Below, piece after piece: positions 1-8,015 of a DNA stretch of 43,090 bases. The notes beneath the pieces were generated by a model. That model saw only the letters and a list, made by a program, of their open reading frames with translations. It did not search any database and was not told the DNA's origin. A program made the position numbers and the translations under genes. Numbering within the stretch: the stretch's first letter is position 1; every line of letters starts with the position of its first letter. Source of the DNA: DASPJL01 sp035628645 (lineage in GTDB: Bacteria > Bacteroidota > Bacteroidia > Cytophagales > Cyclobacteriaceae); contig DASPJL010000011.1 of assembly GCA_035628645.1 (NCBI GenBank), positions 1-43,090 of the forward strand, in the 5' to 3' direction.

Positions 1-43
1 TAAATTAATTATTAACCTTGAACCACGAAATTAGTTCTTTGAC

Positions 44-135
44 TGGCACCCTTTGCTCAGGAATCAGTGGCCTCCTTTACTCAGGAATACTGGCACCCTT
101 TGCCCAGGAATGGGTGGCACCCTTTAGGCAGGAAT
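44..135. repeat. Four ~24-bp tandem repeats, probable IS21-family end
   Basis: Four copies of a 21-bp unit close to TGGCACCCTTTGCYCAGGAAT start at 44, 68, 91 and 115, so the period is 23-24 bp with 2-3 bp spacers. The copies differ at a few positions (CTCC for ACCC in copy 2, AGG for GCY in copy 4). Multiple short repeats of this kind at the element end are typical of IS21-family insertion sequences, where they bind the IstA transposase. The body of the element would lie to the left, outside the window. A possible tip reading ...ATATCCA lies at 134-140. Family assignment is from memory of such ends, not from a visible transposase. Confidence 0.6.
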
Positions 136-348
136 ATCCATTATACTAAGGAATGTGTAATTAAAGCGTTAACCTACGATGATAATGGAAGTGAAAATGA
201 AGAAAAATTTACTTGTAGCCCTCCTAAAGTACAAGATGCAATTGAAAAATACTTAACAGGCAAAGGAAAAATTACACATTTTGAGCCAAATATTATTGAA
301 CCCGAAATTCAGGATATGATTGATAAAATAAGAAATTTAAATAAATAA
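136..348 (+). pseudogene. C-terminal gene fragment cut by the IS-like end
   Basis: An open frame of about 70 residues runs from just after the repeats to a stop at 346-348. It is polar, with an acidic, proline-containing C-terminal half, and reads like a genuine protein end. The frame can be extended back to a GTG at 67, but those residues are simply the translated repeats (WHPLPRNGWHPLGRN), so that start is not credible as an original start. The simplest reading is a gene truncated at its 5' end by insertion of the element on the left. No family was recognised. It converges on the small minus-strand frame that ends at 349. Confidence 0.4.
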
Positions 349-492
349 TTAACCCTTCTTAATTAAATTTTGCACAATGGTAAGCAGGTTGTTAATCTGC
401 TTATCTTTCTCCTGTAGTTGACTATTCAATATTTCCAGTACCTCTTTATTAAGTTCATTTGTTTTATTATCTGTTAGTTTATTAATTCTCAA
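349..492 (-). CDS. Small coiled-coil protein (47 aa), possible
   Basis: A minus-strand frame opens at a TTG at 492 that overlaps the stop of the 269-aa gene, and ends with TAA at 349-351. The deduced 47-residue peptide is highly charged. It carries a heptad-like stretch (EVLEILNSQLQEKDKQINNL) typical of the short coiled-coil tails found in small regulators and IS or plasmid proteins. There is no ATG, and the start inside the preceding gene would imply translational coupling. It could equally be the remnant of a longer coiled-coil protein. Function unknown. Confidence 0.35.
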   Translation of the reverse strand: MRINKLTDNKTNELNKEVLEILNSQLQEKDKQINNLLTIVQNLIKKG

Positions 493-1291
493 GTTTTATT
501 TTACATAAATCATTAACCCGCTCTATTATATAGTTAATTTCTTCAGTTCCTTTTCCTGAAAAGTATGTAGCCCAAACAGATAAATGAAAGCTAAGTATAA
601 TAAACGATCGATGGATTCTTATTAGACTATTTATCTTAAATTCATCATGAAATGACTCATGAATCAAAAATTCTGTTGCTTTACCTAAATGTTCAACTTT
701 GGAATACAAATCATAATACTCAAAAGCTTCTCTTAGGTATTGATATTGCTTCTCTTTTCCAGATTCAAAAATTTCTAGTGCAATAGGACCAGGAGTTTTC
801 CATCTTTTGTAAATTGAATCGTTAGGCAAACCATTTTCATCAAAAAATTGGGGAAAGTTTTCTTTCAACGTATCTTTCATTTGATCCCATTCTTCGGTAC
901 TTACCTTCGATACTTTCTTATACACTTTTTCCTTGCTCCAGAAATATTGAATATGATCATAATCACAAATATTTATCCAATGAATCAGTTGCTTTTCGTT
1001 TCCTCCACTTTTGTGAAGGATGTACATATAAGATATAACATCACTTAAAGAAGTTCTTAGTATCAGACCTATACTATCATTGTATCTAGGTTTTTTTATA
1101 ATACTTCCAAATAAGAAGTTCGCCGTATCCAATGCATTATTAGTTTTGAATAATAAATTCAAAAAAAATTGCAACGGTTCGGCTAACTCTTGCCCCGATT
1201 TGTTGTTTTTTACAACTATTTCTTCATTTATGTACCTTGTTAATCGTTCCACTAATTCATGTATTTCTTGGACTTTTTTTTCAATACTCAT
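482..1291 (-). CDS. Hypothetical protein, 269 aa, mobile-element cargo
   Basis: A complete frame with an ATG at 1291. The protein is predominantly alpha-helical and soluble, without a signal peptide or membrane segment. The N-terminal 30 residues look like a coiled coil, followed by a helical body with a conserved-looking RTSLSD segment near residue 80 and a RIHRSF segment near residue 228. The general pattern recalls helical proteins of unknown function such as DUF5677, but I cannot assign the family. It is divergently oriented to the 572-aa gene at 1358, with 66 bp between the start codons, so the two may share a control region. It lies within the integrated element, so it is probably cargo. 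Confidence 0.7.
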   Translation of the reverse strand: MSIEKKVQEIHELVERLTRYINEEIVVKNNKSGQELAEPLQFFLNLLFKTNNALDTANFLFGSIIKKPRYNDSIGLILRTSLSDVISYMYILHKSGGNEKQLIHWINICDYDHIQYFWSKEKVYKKVSKVSTEEWDQMKDTLKENFPQFFDENGLPNDSIYKRWKTPGPIALEIFESGKEKQYQYLREAFEYYDLYSKVEHLGKATEFLIHESFHDEFKINSLIRIHRSFIILSFHLSVWATYFSGKGTEEINYIIERVNDLCKIKLEN

Positions 1292-1357
1292 GGATTTAAT
1301 AAAAGAAATTCTTATTTAGGTTAAAATTCATTTTTCTACTTACAATCATGAAAAACC

Positions 1358-3076
1358 ATGGCTACTATTAACAGAATAACCCATCCCAATAAACTTACTG
1401 AACAAAAGGTGAATTTTTTTGCTGACTATTTTCAATTCGCTGTTGATACAATGGGTTTAAACGATCAATTAGCAATTGAAAATCCCCTTTCTCTCGTTGA
1501 CAAGATCATATTTCAGCTTCAATTTAACAAACCAAATTGTATTCAGTATTTGGATGTTTACTTCTTGCATCCTCTTTTCAATGAAAATAATAAACACCTG
1601 AAAATTTTTTCTAATTCAGAGAAGGTCATTTCTGAAATCCAGAATTTTTTGAAAGCGGGGAAGCAAAAAAGAAATATCGTAAATAACTGTAACACTTTAA
1701 ATGTTTTCACCGAGTTCCAAAGAGAACTAAAACAAAAAATGTTCAAGAAAGCTCTTCGTACAATTATTAGCTATTTGAAGTGTATACATTCAATTGATCA
1801 CCATCAAGAGGATTTAATTTTTTGTACCAACATCTTGGTATCAGAATTTATATTGAACAATAGATCAAAACAAGATTTAAATATGGTTTTCACTAGAATA
1901 CTTGAATATAGAGCCTATTCTATTGATAATAATTTAAAAAAACAAAAGGAAAACCATTTTGATGAACAGTTCCAAGGTATTTACAGGCAATTGAAGCAAA
2001 CTAAAAAGAGTAATTATTTTATTTTTCGAGTTTTGGGTTTAATAACACCTACTGGATTTTCCTTTAAATACAATAAGGTAACCTTCTTTCACCCAAAAAA
2101 TACAAATGCAATAAGTATGTTATATAGAAATGATAAACATTCATTGCTAAAAAAACTTGTTGAAGATACGTCTTCAAATGCAATATTAGCTGTAGTTAAA
2201 ATTGAGTACTTTAGTCTGGATCTAGGAGTAAAAAATGCGGTTCAATTAATACAAGATGAACTAAAATTTTTAAATGCAGTTTGTAAATCAAATGCTTCTC
2301 TCGAAATCTTTGCCTATTTGGCTACAGATTTAAAGAATTATACTCTCCATAGATCTGCGTATGAACATGTTTATCCAGTCACAGATTCGAATGTTAGAAA
2401 TCTTCTCGATAATCCATTTAGGTTTTTGAAAAATATTGATAAAAAATATAAAAATCATTTTTTAAGATTTGAATTGCAATATGTAGAAGCAATGAGTACG
2501 GAGAGTATTAAGGAATATTGGAAATATTTGGAAAATTTATTACCGAAAAATGAAGAACAAAAAAATGAGATTATTGATACCGCTTCGTCGATTTTACTAA
2601 TAAATTCTGAACAAAACTATAAAGATTTTATAAGACGGTATCTAATAGATGCGATAACACCTTTCTTTATTTGTGATCATGACACTCTAGGCTTATCACA
2701 ACAAAAACACTTATATTATTATAGACAACTGAAATCAGATCCGTCTTTTGACTTTTCCATCTTAAGAAATGATTTAACTCATCCTTTTCTCACTTATTTA
2801 ATAGATTTACATGAAAAAACATTTACAAGCAAAGAATATAATCAACTAAAGAATTTTTACTCATTTGTCCTTTGGGAAGCAAAAGCTCAAAGGAATTCCA
2901 TTCTACATGCTGATATCAAGCACGAAAAATCAATTATTTTCTTGAAAAACACTATTCCAAGGTTAATTACAAAATTCAGATGGATATTATTCCATGGGAT
3001 GGAAAGTAAGCAAGAGAAAGATTTTAATGACTTAATAAAAAGATTAAAAATTGAAGGGCAATTAAAATTAAATTAA
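1358..3076 (+). CDS. Hypothetical protein, 572 aa, mobile-element cargo
   Basis: A long AT-rich frame starting at ATG 1358; the earlier ATG at 1348 is in another frame and stops at once. The protein is soluble, helical, and rich in Lys, Asn, Phe and Tyr. It has no signal peptide, no Walker or nuclease motif that I can recognise, and several R/Y-rich segments. A charged C-terminal part (residues ~490-572) contains HADIKHEKS. It stands divergently from the 269-aa gene and is followed by the GGAAC/AGTTCC array. Position inside the integrated element and lack of a recognisable family suggest accessory cargo, possibly defence-related, but nothing in the sequence proves that. Confidence 0.7.
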   Translation: MATINRITHPNKLTEQKVNFFADYFQFAVDTMGLNDQLAIENPLSLVDKIIFQLQFNKPNCIQYLDVYFLHPLFNENNKHLKIFSNSEKVISEIQNFLKAGKQKRNIVNNCNTLNVFTEFQRELKQKMFKKALRTIISYLKCIHSIDHHQEDLIFCTNILVSEFILNNRSKQDLNMVFTRILEYRAYSIDNNLKKQKENHFDEQFQGIYRQLKQTKKSNYFIFRVLGLITPTGFSFKYNKVTFFHPKNTNAISMLYRNDKHSLLKKLVEDTSSNAILAVVKIEYFSLDLGVKNAVQLIQDELKFLNAVCKSNASLEIFAYLATDLKNYTLHRSAYEHVYPVTDSNVRNLLDNPFRFLKNIDKKYKNHFLRFELQYVEAMSTESIKEYWKYLENLLPKNEEQKNEIIDTASSILLINSEQNYKDFIRRYLIDAITPFFICDHDTLGLSQQKHLYYYRQLKSDPSFDFSILRNDLTHPFLTYLIDLHEKTFTSKEYNQLKNFYSFVLWEAKAQRNSILHADIKHEKSIIFLKNTIPRLITKFRWILFHGMESKQEKDFNDLIKRLKIEGQLKLN

Positions 3077-3133
3077 GTAGTCATATTAAGACTAATAGAA
3101 TAATTATGGGTTATTATTATTGGTTAAATTTTC

Positions 3134-3238
3134 AGTTCCTTAAGTAGGTATTGGAACCATAGAACCATCGGAACCATGGAACTATTGAATGAGTTCCTAG
3201 TTCCAACAGTTCCGCAGTTCTAATAGTTTTACAGTTCC
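3134..3238. repeat. Array of GGAAC / AGTTCC half-sites around a dyad
   Basis: On the plus strand GGAACC, AGAACC, GGAACC and GGAACT begin at 3153, 3161, 3170 and 3178. After an 8-bp centre (ATTGAATG) the complementary word AGTTCC or a near match begins at 3192, 3199, 3208, 3216, 3225 (AGTTTT) and 3233; one more copy lies at 3134. Spacing is 7-9 bp throughout. The inner pair GGAACT/AGTTCC is a perfect stem; the outer pairs are imperfect. The array lies between the stop of the 572-aa gene and the stop of the RepA-like ATPase gene. It may be a multi-site binding region (iteron-like), a transfer or replication origin, or a large transcript hairpin. Confidence 0.6.
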
Positions 3239-3252
3239 ACTGAGTTTATTCC

Positions 3253-4233
3253 TCAAAGCATGTCCTCGGTCTTACTCATCTGCTTCTTAACAGAAGAAAT
3301 TATCTGTTTACTAACATTTAAGATTGCCGTTATTTCTAGATACGTTTTTCCCTGATTAATCAATTCAATAATTTCTTGAGTTTTAGGATGAGGTTTCCTT
3401 TTAATCATATATGCATCCTCATTAATGCCTCTTTTAGTTATTTCGAAGCGCAACCCTCTTTGATCCTCAAGAAGGGTGATAAGATTATCATTATTACCAT
3501 TTGCAGAAAACCTTGTTTTATCAAGTATCATTAATCTTTCAGGAGACTTATTGTCAGAAGCATACCTTAAAAAAAATTGATGATCCATAAAGTCTCTAAT
3601 GGATGAAGGTCCAAAAGCAATATCTCCACTAGTTTTGAACTGACTTGTACCTTTATTGGTATGGTTTATAGTTAAAGTGGTAACTCCTAACTTTCTTTTC
3701 CAATTATTCAGCATGTCAAAAAAGGCATAGGAATTTAGGTTATCTAATCTACTCATTTTCTTTTCAAGCATCAATCTTGACATAAACCCTTTAAATGAAT
3801 CAATAATTACTAGCTTCACATTGTGTACCTTTATCTCTTGTTCAATTTCACCTAAAGAATATTGTGAGTTTCCGGCAAAAGTATAGATATAAAACTCTTT
3901 ACTTTTTTCAATTGAGATAGTCTTATAATAATTATTGATTGGTTCAGCTATCACTTTAAACTGCGGCTCATCCATTTCAAAGTTCAAATACAATACATTT
4001 CCCTCTAATCTGAGGTTAGAATCTAAGTAGCTAGTTAAACCATATAGTAGAGAATAAGATAAGCATAAGGAAAACCTTGTCTTACCTGTTCCTCCTTCTG
4101 CTGTTAGAAAATTATTAGCTCCTTTAACAATATAATTATCCATTACGAACTCAAGTTCATAATCCTTATGCTTTTCTATCAACTCATCAGATGATAATAC
4201 TCTTTTTTCTTCTGTTAAATTATTACTCTTCAT
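3253..4233 (-). CDS. RepA-like AAA ATPase (AAA_25), 326 aa
   Basis: A P-loop ATPase of the RepA/RecA-fold type common in Bacteroidota integrative elements. Walker A is AEGGTGKT at residues 45-52, Walker B is LVIIDS near 141-146, and a TLTINHTNKG segment is consistent with the later ATPase motif of hexameric RepA/DnaB-like helicases. The C-terminal 50 residues resemble a helix-turn-helix (ITAILNVSKQIISSVKKQM), possibly DNA binding. The start codon at 4233 lies 11 bp inside the preceding HTH gene, so the two are translationally coupled. Such pairs usually serve replication, mobilisation or maintenance of the element. The exact role here is inferred. Confidence 0.8.
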   Translation of the reverse strand: MKSNNLTEEKRVLSSDELIEKHKDYELEFVMDNYIVKGANNFLTAEGGTGKTRFSLCLSYSLLYGLTSYLDSNLRLEGNVLYLNFEMDEPQFKVIAEPINNYYKTISIEKSKEFYIYTFAGNSQYSLGEIEQEIKVHNVKLVIIDSFKGFMSRLMLEKKMSRLDNLNSYAFFDMLNNWKRKLGVTTLTINHTNKGTSQFKTSGDIAFGPSSIRDFMDHQFFLRYASDNKSPERLMILDKTRFSANGNNDNLITLLEDQRGLRFEITKRGINEDAYMIKRKPHPKTQEIIELINQGKTYLEITAILNVSKQIISSVKKQMSKTEDML

Positions 4234-4543
4234 ATTTTTTTAGTTTTGTTTTTACCTTTGTTTTTGTGACGTAATCGATTGACTTTTGCTCTATTTCTTC
4301 AATAGTTAACTGTTTGTTACTTTGTAGCCATTTATTTAATTCACTCCTATTGAAATAAATCTTTTTACCATTGGGACAATAGTGCGGGATTTCTTTCTTA
4401 CTTGTTAGCTTATAGACATGGCTAGTACTTAGGTTTAAGTATTTAGCTGCCTCTGCTAAAGTCAGGACTTCTTTTAGTAAAAGAGACTGACTATTTAATA
4501 AATCCTCTATGGATTTTAACTTGGAAATGATTTCTTCTTCCAT
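4223..4543 (-). CDS. Excisionase-like helix-turn-helix protein, 106 aa
   Basis: A small DNA-binding protein with a MerR-like HTH_17 (excisionase-family) domain. The motif LTLAEAAKYLNLSTSHVYKL at residues ~28-47, followed by HYCPNGKKIYFNRSELNKWL, is the classical winged-helix signature. A short N-terminal helix precedes it, and a lysine-rich tail follows. Proteins of this kind sit next to tyrosine integrases and RepA-like ATPases on integrative elements and act as recombination directionality factors or local regulators. The gene overlaps the ATPase gene by 11 bp. A terminator-like hairpin stands just upstream of the start, at 4571-4600. Confidence 0.85.
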   Translation of the reverse strand: MEEEIISKLKSIEDLLNSQSLLLKEVLTLAEAAKYLNLSTSHVYKLTSKKEIPHYCPNGKKIYFNRSELNKWLQSNKQLTIEEIEQKSIDYVTKTKVKTKLKKYEE

Positions 4544-4564
4544 GCATTTATAATTTTTGAAAAT

Positions 4565-4600
4565 AAAAAAAGCCTCTCGAACCCTTTAAAAAGCGAGGCT
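4565..4600 (-). terminator. Terminator-like hairpin before the HTH gene
   Basis: On the minus strand AGCCTCGC and its near complement GAGAGGCT form a stem at 4571-4600, followed by a run of six or more T (4565-4570). It has the form of an intrinsic terminator for the upstream 566-aa and integrase genes. It ends only about 20 bp before the HTH start codon at 4543. That leaves little room for a promoter, so it may act as an attenuator in the HTH leader instead. Confidence 0.55.
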
Positions 4601-4653
4601 ACCAACTCTTTATCGGATTCGTGTTACAAAGAAAAAGGAAAAGCAAAAGAAAG

Positions 4654-4696
4654 ATAGGAACAGCAGATATCTAAAGGAGAACAATTTTGTTCCTAT
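4654..4696. repeat. 9-bp perfect inverted repeat with GGAAC core
   Basis: ATAGGAACA at 4654-4662 is mirrored by TGTTCCTAT at 4688-4696, with 25 bp between. The GGAAC core is the same word that is repeated in the array at 3134-3238. The site lies upstream of the HTH and ATPase operon and downstream of the 566-aa gene. It could be an operator for the HTH protein or part of a recombination or transfer site. Confidence 0.5.
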
Positions 4697-4722
4697 TGAT
4701 AATCAGGTGATTGTAGGATGAG

Positions 4723-6423
4723 TTATTTGACTGAAAGTTTATGCAAGGCTTTTACTTTATCAATTAGAAACCATTCAGGATGGTTTTGAGAATAAAAAAT
4801 TCTGGTGAGATTAAATATAGAAGCTATTATTTTATAAATATATTCTGAAGGAGTGATTTCATTTACAGATGGAGGTATTTCTGTAATTAGTAATTTATAA
4901 AATGATTTAACAATTTGAACTAATATTCTTTCATGAGGTGCGTTAAAAATACCAGGATCATTAACCGACCCTGTTAAGTTTGATTTAATAACATCAGTAT
5001 TAAATTCCTCCGGAAAGTTTTTTAAATAGTACTTAACAGATTCTTTAATCAATTCCAATGGAAGTTTTTGGTGAAAAATAAATTCTTCATCTTTCCCACC
5101 CACTTTAAATTTTAATTCTGAAAATTTGCTTTTATCGTTAATTATTTCTTTTAATTCTCGAAATGCTTTGTAATTATAATTACTATAATTATTATTAATC
5201 ATATCAAAATGATAGCCATATCTAGAATTAACATTAAATAGACCCTGAGCAATCAATTTTAATACAGGCATTAAGCCTTTAACATTAAACCTTTTTGCAA
5301 CATAAGAAGCAATGTTTTCTGATTGTTTTGAATTCTCATCATCTATCAAATCAATAAAATCCTTTTCAAAATATACTAATAAATCGTGTTTATTGAACGG
5401 CGTTCCGGCTAGTATAAACTTCTTTGGGGCATCCTTCCTATTTCTTTGAATATAATTCTTAACATTCCTAGCTTTATCTGAATCTGCTGCATTTTTACCA
5501 CCAACTTTTACTAAGGAAAATTCCAAAATTGAAGCTATAAAATTCAGTAATTTATGTGGCATAGGACTACCTTTTATGATAAAAAAACCCTCAGTAACTA
5601 AAAGGTCATAAAGCCCTATTGCTAACCAATTTCTAAAATTATCTTTAAATGAATCTTGGCTAAAGTTATATGCAAAGCTCGATAATTGAAGTCTCCAATC
5701 GTTTAAGCTTTTTCGATTATAACTTTCTTTTAATGATTCAACTAATTCTCTGCATAAAAGCGAATGCTCAACTTTCAAAATTGTATCTTCAAAAACAAAT
5801 TCGATTCTCTCAAGTTCTTTCGGCTTTTTTAATTTGTGATTTCTAATCCATTCAGTACTTGTTACCTTATCAATTACATCAATTGCTTGTTCCGAAGCTT
5901 TTTCAGCTTTGTTAATTAATAATTGCATCTCTGAAGATCGCCAAAAATATATTTCACTTACATATCTATACTGTGCAAGAGCAATAATTTTAATAATCAG
6001 ATCAGATAGATTCAACAACTGATAATCATTCAGCAGATTTAAAATTTCATTTTTTTTCTTTTTTGATAAAATTACTCTTTCAAAATTCGGTTCAGATTGC
6101 TCATACAAAAAAGTAAATACATCTTTAAAATATTTTAAAAGATATCCTTTTTCAACAGTAAATTTTCTTAAAAGTAAACCCGGATTAATACCCTCAGGAA
6201 TTGGATATAATTCTAATATAGAATAATCGAGATTTAATTCCGCTTTTTTTATTTTTTCAACGCTCTTGCTGTCCAAACCAAATTCCGGCAAAAATAAATC
6301 TCTCTCCGCCTCGTAGTAATGAAAAACAAATGTTTTCATACTCCATTTAATATCTGAAGAAGTAAAATCATATTTAAATATCCTATCTCCTTTAAAATCC
6401 CTATTTTGAGTGCTATTATCCAT
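4723..6423 (-). CDS. Hypothetical protein, 566 aa, linked to integrase
   Basis: A complete frame with an ATG at 6423, beginning 16 bp after the integrase stop, so the two are probably co-transcribed. The protein is soluble, largely helical, rich in Lys, Phe and Asn, and lacks a signal peptide or transmembrane segment. I see no ATPase, nuclease or HTH signature. A basic segment around residues 310-335 (DKARNVKNYIQRNRKDAPKK) could bind nucleic acid. Its placement between integrase and the HTH gene suggests either an element maintenance factor or cargo. No family was recognised. Confidence 0.7.
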   Translation of the reverse strand: MDNSTQNRDFKGDRIFKYDFTSSDIKWSMKTFVFHYYEAERDLFLPEFGLDSKSVEKIKKAELNLDYSILELYPIPEGINPGLLLRKFTVEKGYLLKYFKDVFTFLYEQSEPNFERVILSKKKKNEILNLLNDYQLLNLSDLIIKIIALAQYRYVSEIYFWRSSEMQLLINKAEKASEQAIDVIDKVTSTEWIRNHKLKKPKELERIEFVFEDTILKVEHSLLCRELVESLKESYNRKSLNDWRLQLSSFAYNFSQDSFKDNFRNWLAIGLYDLLVTEGFFIIKGSPMPHKLLNFIASILEFSLVKVGGKNAADSDKARNVKNYIQRNRKDAPKKFILAGTPFNKHDLLVYFEKDFIDLIDDENSKQSENIASYVAKRFNVKGLMPVLKLIAQGLFNVNSRYGYHFDMINNNYSNYNYKAFRELKEIINDKSKFSELKFKVGGKDEEFIFHQKLPLELIKESVKYYLKNFPEEFNTDVIKSNLTGSVNDPGIFNAPHERILVQIVKSFYKLLITEIPPSVNEITPSEYIYKIIASIFNLTRIFYSQNHPEWFLIDKVKALHKLSVK

Positions 6424-6439
6424 GAATAAGAGATATATT

Positions 6440-7525
6440 TTAAAAATTGATATTCGGTAACGACTTTACTGCCTCCTCTTTTAGCGACTTCACGACCCTT
6501 ACATATTTGTCTGTATGCTTCATTGAAGAATGTCCTAAAAGATCACTAATTGTCTTAACGTCATTCTTAAATATAAGAAGATTAACAGCAAAGGAATGCC
6601 TACATGAATGCCACGTTAATTTTTTATCTATTTCTGCACTAACTGCCCATTTCCTAATTGATTTAATAGAACCAGTAAATGTTGGAAGTTTAAAAATCAA
6701 ATCATCTGGGTTTCCCTTTTCTCCAATTAAATACAAAGAATTTGAATTAAGATTAATAGTTACTGTTTTTTGGGTTTTAGATTGGGGAATTCTTAATGTT
6801 TCTTTATCAACATTTTTCCATTTCAGCTGAATTAAATCGCAGTGACGAATTCCAGTATTTAAACAGAATAGAAAAGCGCGTTTAACTTCAGAATTTGGAC
6901 AAGGGGTTGAAGCTAACTTCTGAATTTCCTCTGTTGAAAGGATTTCCTTTCTCAATCCATTATCTACTTTAAATTTCAAATCATCTGTAATAGGAGAGAT
7001 AGTTATTATCTTATCCCTTATAGCACTTTTAACAACCTTCTTAAACCTATTAAAATAGGTTTGGGGAGTTTCCCCGTTGAAGTTTTGCTCTAGATAGTTT
7101 TTAAAATTAATTACCACGTTTTCACTTAAATCTTTGGCTTGAATAGATTCTTTCCCAGTAGAGGCTTTAACAAATGCTTTTAATTGCATCAGACTGGAAA
7201 GCATAGTTCTAGCATCCTTCTTAGTATAGCTGTCATAATAAGACTGGTAATAACCAATAAAGTCTGTTTTACCCCTATGTCTAGGTGTTAAGTTAAAATC
7301 ATTACCATTTATTTCTTCGATTCTTTTAGCCTTAATTCTTTGAGCTAGTTCAATTGTAGTTTTATTATGCTCTTTTTCTATCGCATTTTTAGGCTTAGGA
7401 TAAATGTACATTTTCAAAAACTCATAGCTTCTTTGACCGTCTCGATATATATCTAAATATAAACTTAACTGACCATTAGCCAGTTTTTTTTCTCTAAGTC
7501 TAACCGGTTCTTTGTTGCTTTTCAT
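6440..7525 (-). CDS. Tyrosine-type site-specific integrase, 361 aa
   Basis: A phage-integrase-family recombinase of the Bacteroidota type. The N-terminal ~75 residues are the arm-binding domain (VRLREKKLANGQLSLYLDIY), residues ~85-185 the SAM-like core-binding domain, and the rest the catalytic domain. Catalytic residues are visible: R227 in NTGIRHCDL, K250 in the beta-hairpin region, H306 and R309 in HSCRH, H332 in GHSSMKHTD and the nucleophile Y341. The length is normal, so the enzyme is probably active. It sits at the right end of the element, reading inward, with direct repeats and a probable attachment core directly upstream. Confidence 0.93.
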   Translation of the reverse strand: MKSNKEPVRLREKKLANGQLSLYLDIYRDGQRSYEFLKMYIYPKPKNAIEKEHNKTTIELAQRIKAKRIEEINGNDFNLTPRHRGKTDFIGYYQSYYDSYTKKDARTMLSSLMQLKAFVKASTGKESIQAKDLSENVVINFKNYLEQNFNGETPQTYFNRFKKVVKSAIRDKIITISPITDDLKFKVDNGLRKEILSTEEIQKLASTPCPNSEVKRAFLFCLNTGIRHCDLIQLKWKNVDKETLRIPQSKTQKTVTINLNSNSLYLIGEKGNPDDLIFKLPTFTGSIKSIRKWAVSAEIDKKLTWHSCRHSFAVNLLIFKNDVKTISDLLGHSSMKHTDKYVRVVKSLKEEAVKSLPNINF

Positions 7526-7570
7526 AATTATTTTCTCTGTTCAATAAAGATAAAAATAATAATCTTTATT

Positions 7571-7613
7571 AGTAACATTGAAGTAACAAAAATAACGAAA
7601 GTAACAAAAATAA
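7571..7613. repeat. Direct repeats AGTAACA..., probable integrase arm sites
   Basis: AAGTAACAAAAATAA occurs twice, at 7581-7595 and 7599-7613 (period 18 bp), and a shorter AGTAACA lies at 7571-7577. The position between the integrase start (7525) and the attachment core (7709-7727) is where arm-type binding sites for integrase or excisionase are expected. Read on the minus strand each long copy contains TATTTTTG, which also fits the -7 box TAnnTTTG, so a promoter role for the integrase gene is possible. Confidence 0.45.
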
Positions 7614-7708
7614 AGAGCATAAAAGAACAAAATGAACAAAGAATATAACTTGTAAGTACTGTAAATACTGTCTTTTGATTTCTCTTGTTTTCCTTTTATA
7701 ACTGGTAA

Positions 7709-7727
7709 TGTACCCGCCCCTGGTACA
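7709..7727. other. Probable attachment-site core (attR)
   Basis: TGTACC and GGTACA form perfect 6-bp inverted arms around the 7-bp spacer CGCCCCT. This geometry is that expected of a tyrosine recombinase core site. It lies about 180 bp upstream of the integrase start, and the mobile-element genes end here. No second copy was found in the window, so the partner site must lie to the left of position 1. Confidence 0.5.
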
Positions 7728-7730
7728 GGA

Positions 7731-7755
7731 GCCTGAAAGAGATTTCAGGCTTTTT
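7731..7755 (+). terminator. Intrinsic terminator, orphaned from its gene
   Basis: GCCTGAAA (7731-7738) and TTTCAGGC (7743-7750) form a perfect 8-bp stem with a GAGA loop, followed by TTTTTG. No gene in the plus direction ends immediately before it. The likely reason is that insertion at the adjacent core site separated the terminator from the gene it served. The bases from here to 8015 hold no supported gene, only the leader of the PKD-protein gene. Confidence 0.8.
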
Positions 7756-8015
7756 GTTTAATAAGCACTTTTAGGTTAAACTCCACTTAATTTTGGGTCA
7801 GGAGCTTTTTTGTAATATTTTCTTTACCTCTCTAGGTTTTTCCTATCCCTCTTTTCTTGGTTTATCTCCACCTTTCTTACGATTAATAGAAAAAAGCCTT
7901 CATTTAATAAATTCTTATTGTTTTTGGATATTCTTTTTGGTTAATTGCAATAATTTCTTCAAATATTCCTATAGTGAACTATTGAAGGAAGTTTTGTTAT
8001 TTATATTCCGAAGAG

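Noticed and set aside
4571..4600. GGTTCGA on the minus strand as part of a tRNA
   Set aside because: The flanking bases cannot form a T-arm or acceptor stem; the hairpin plus T run is better explained as a terminator.
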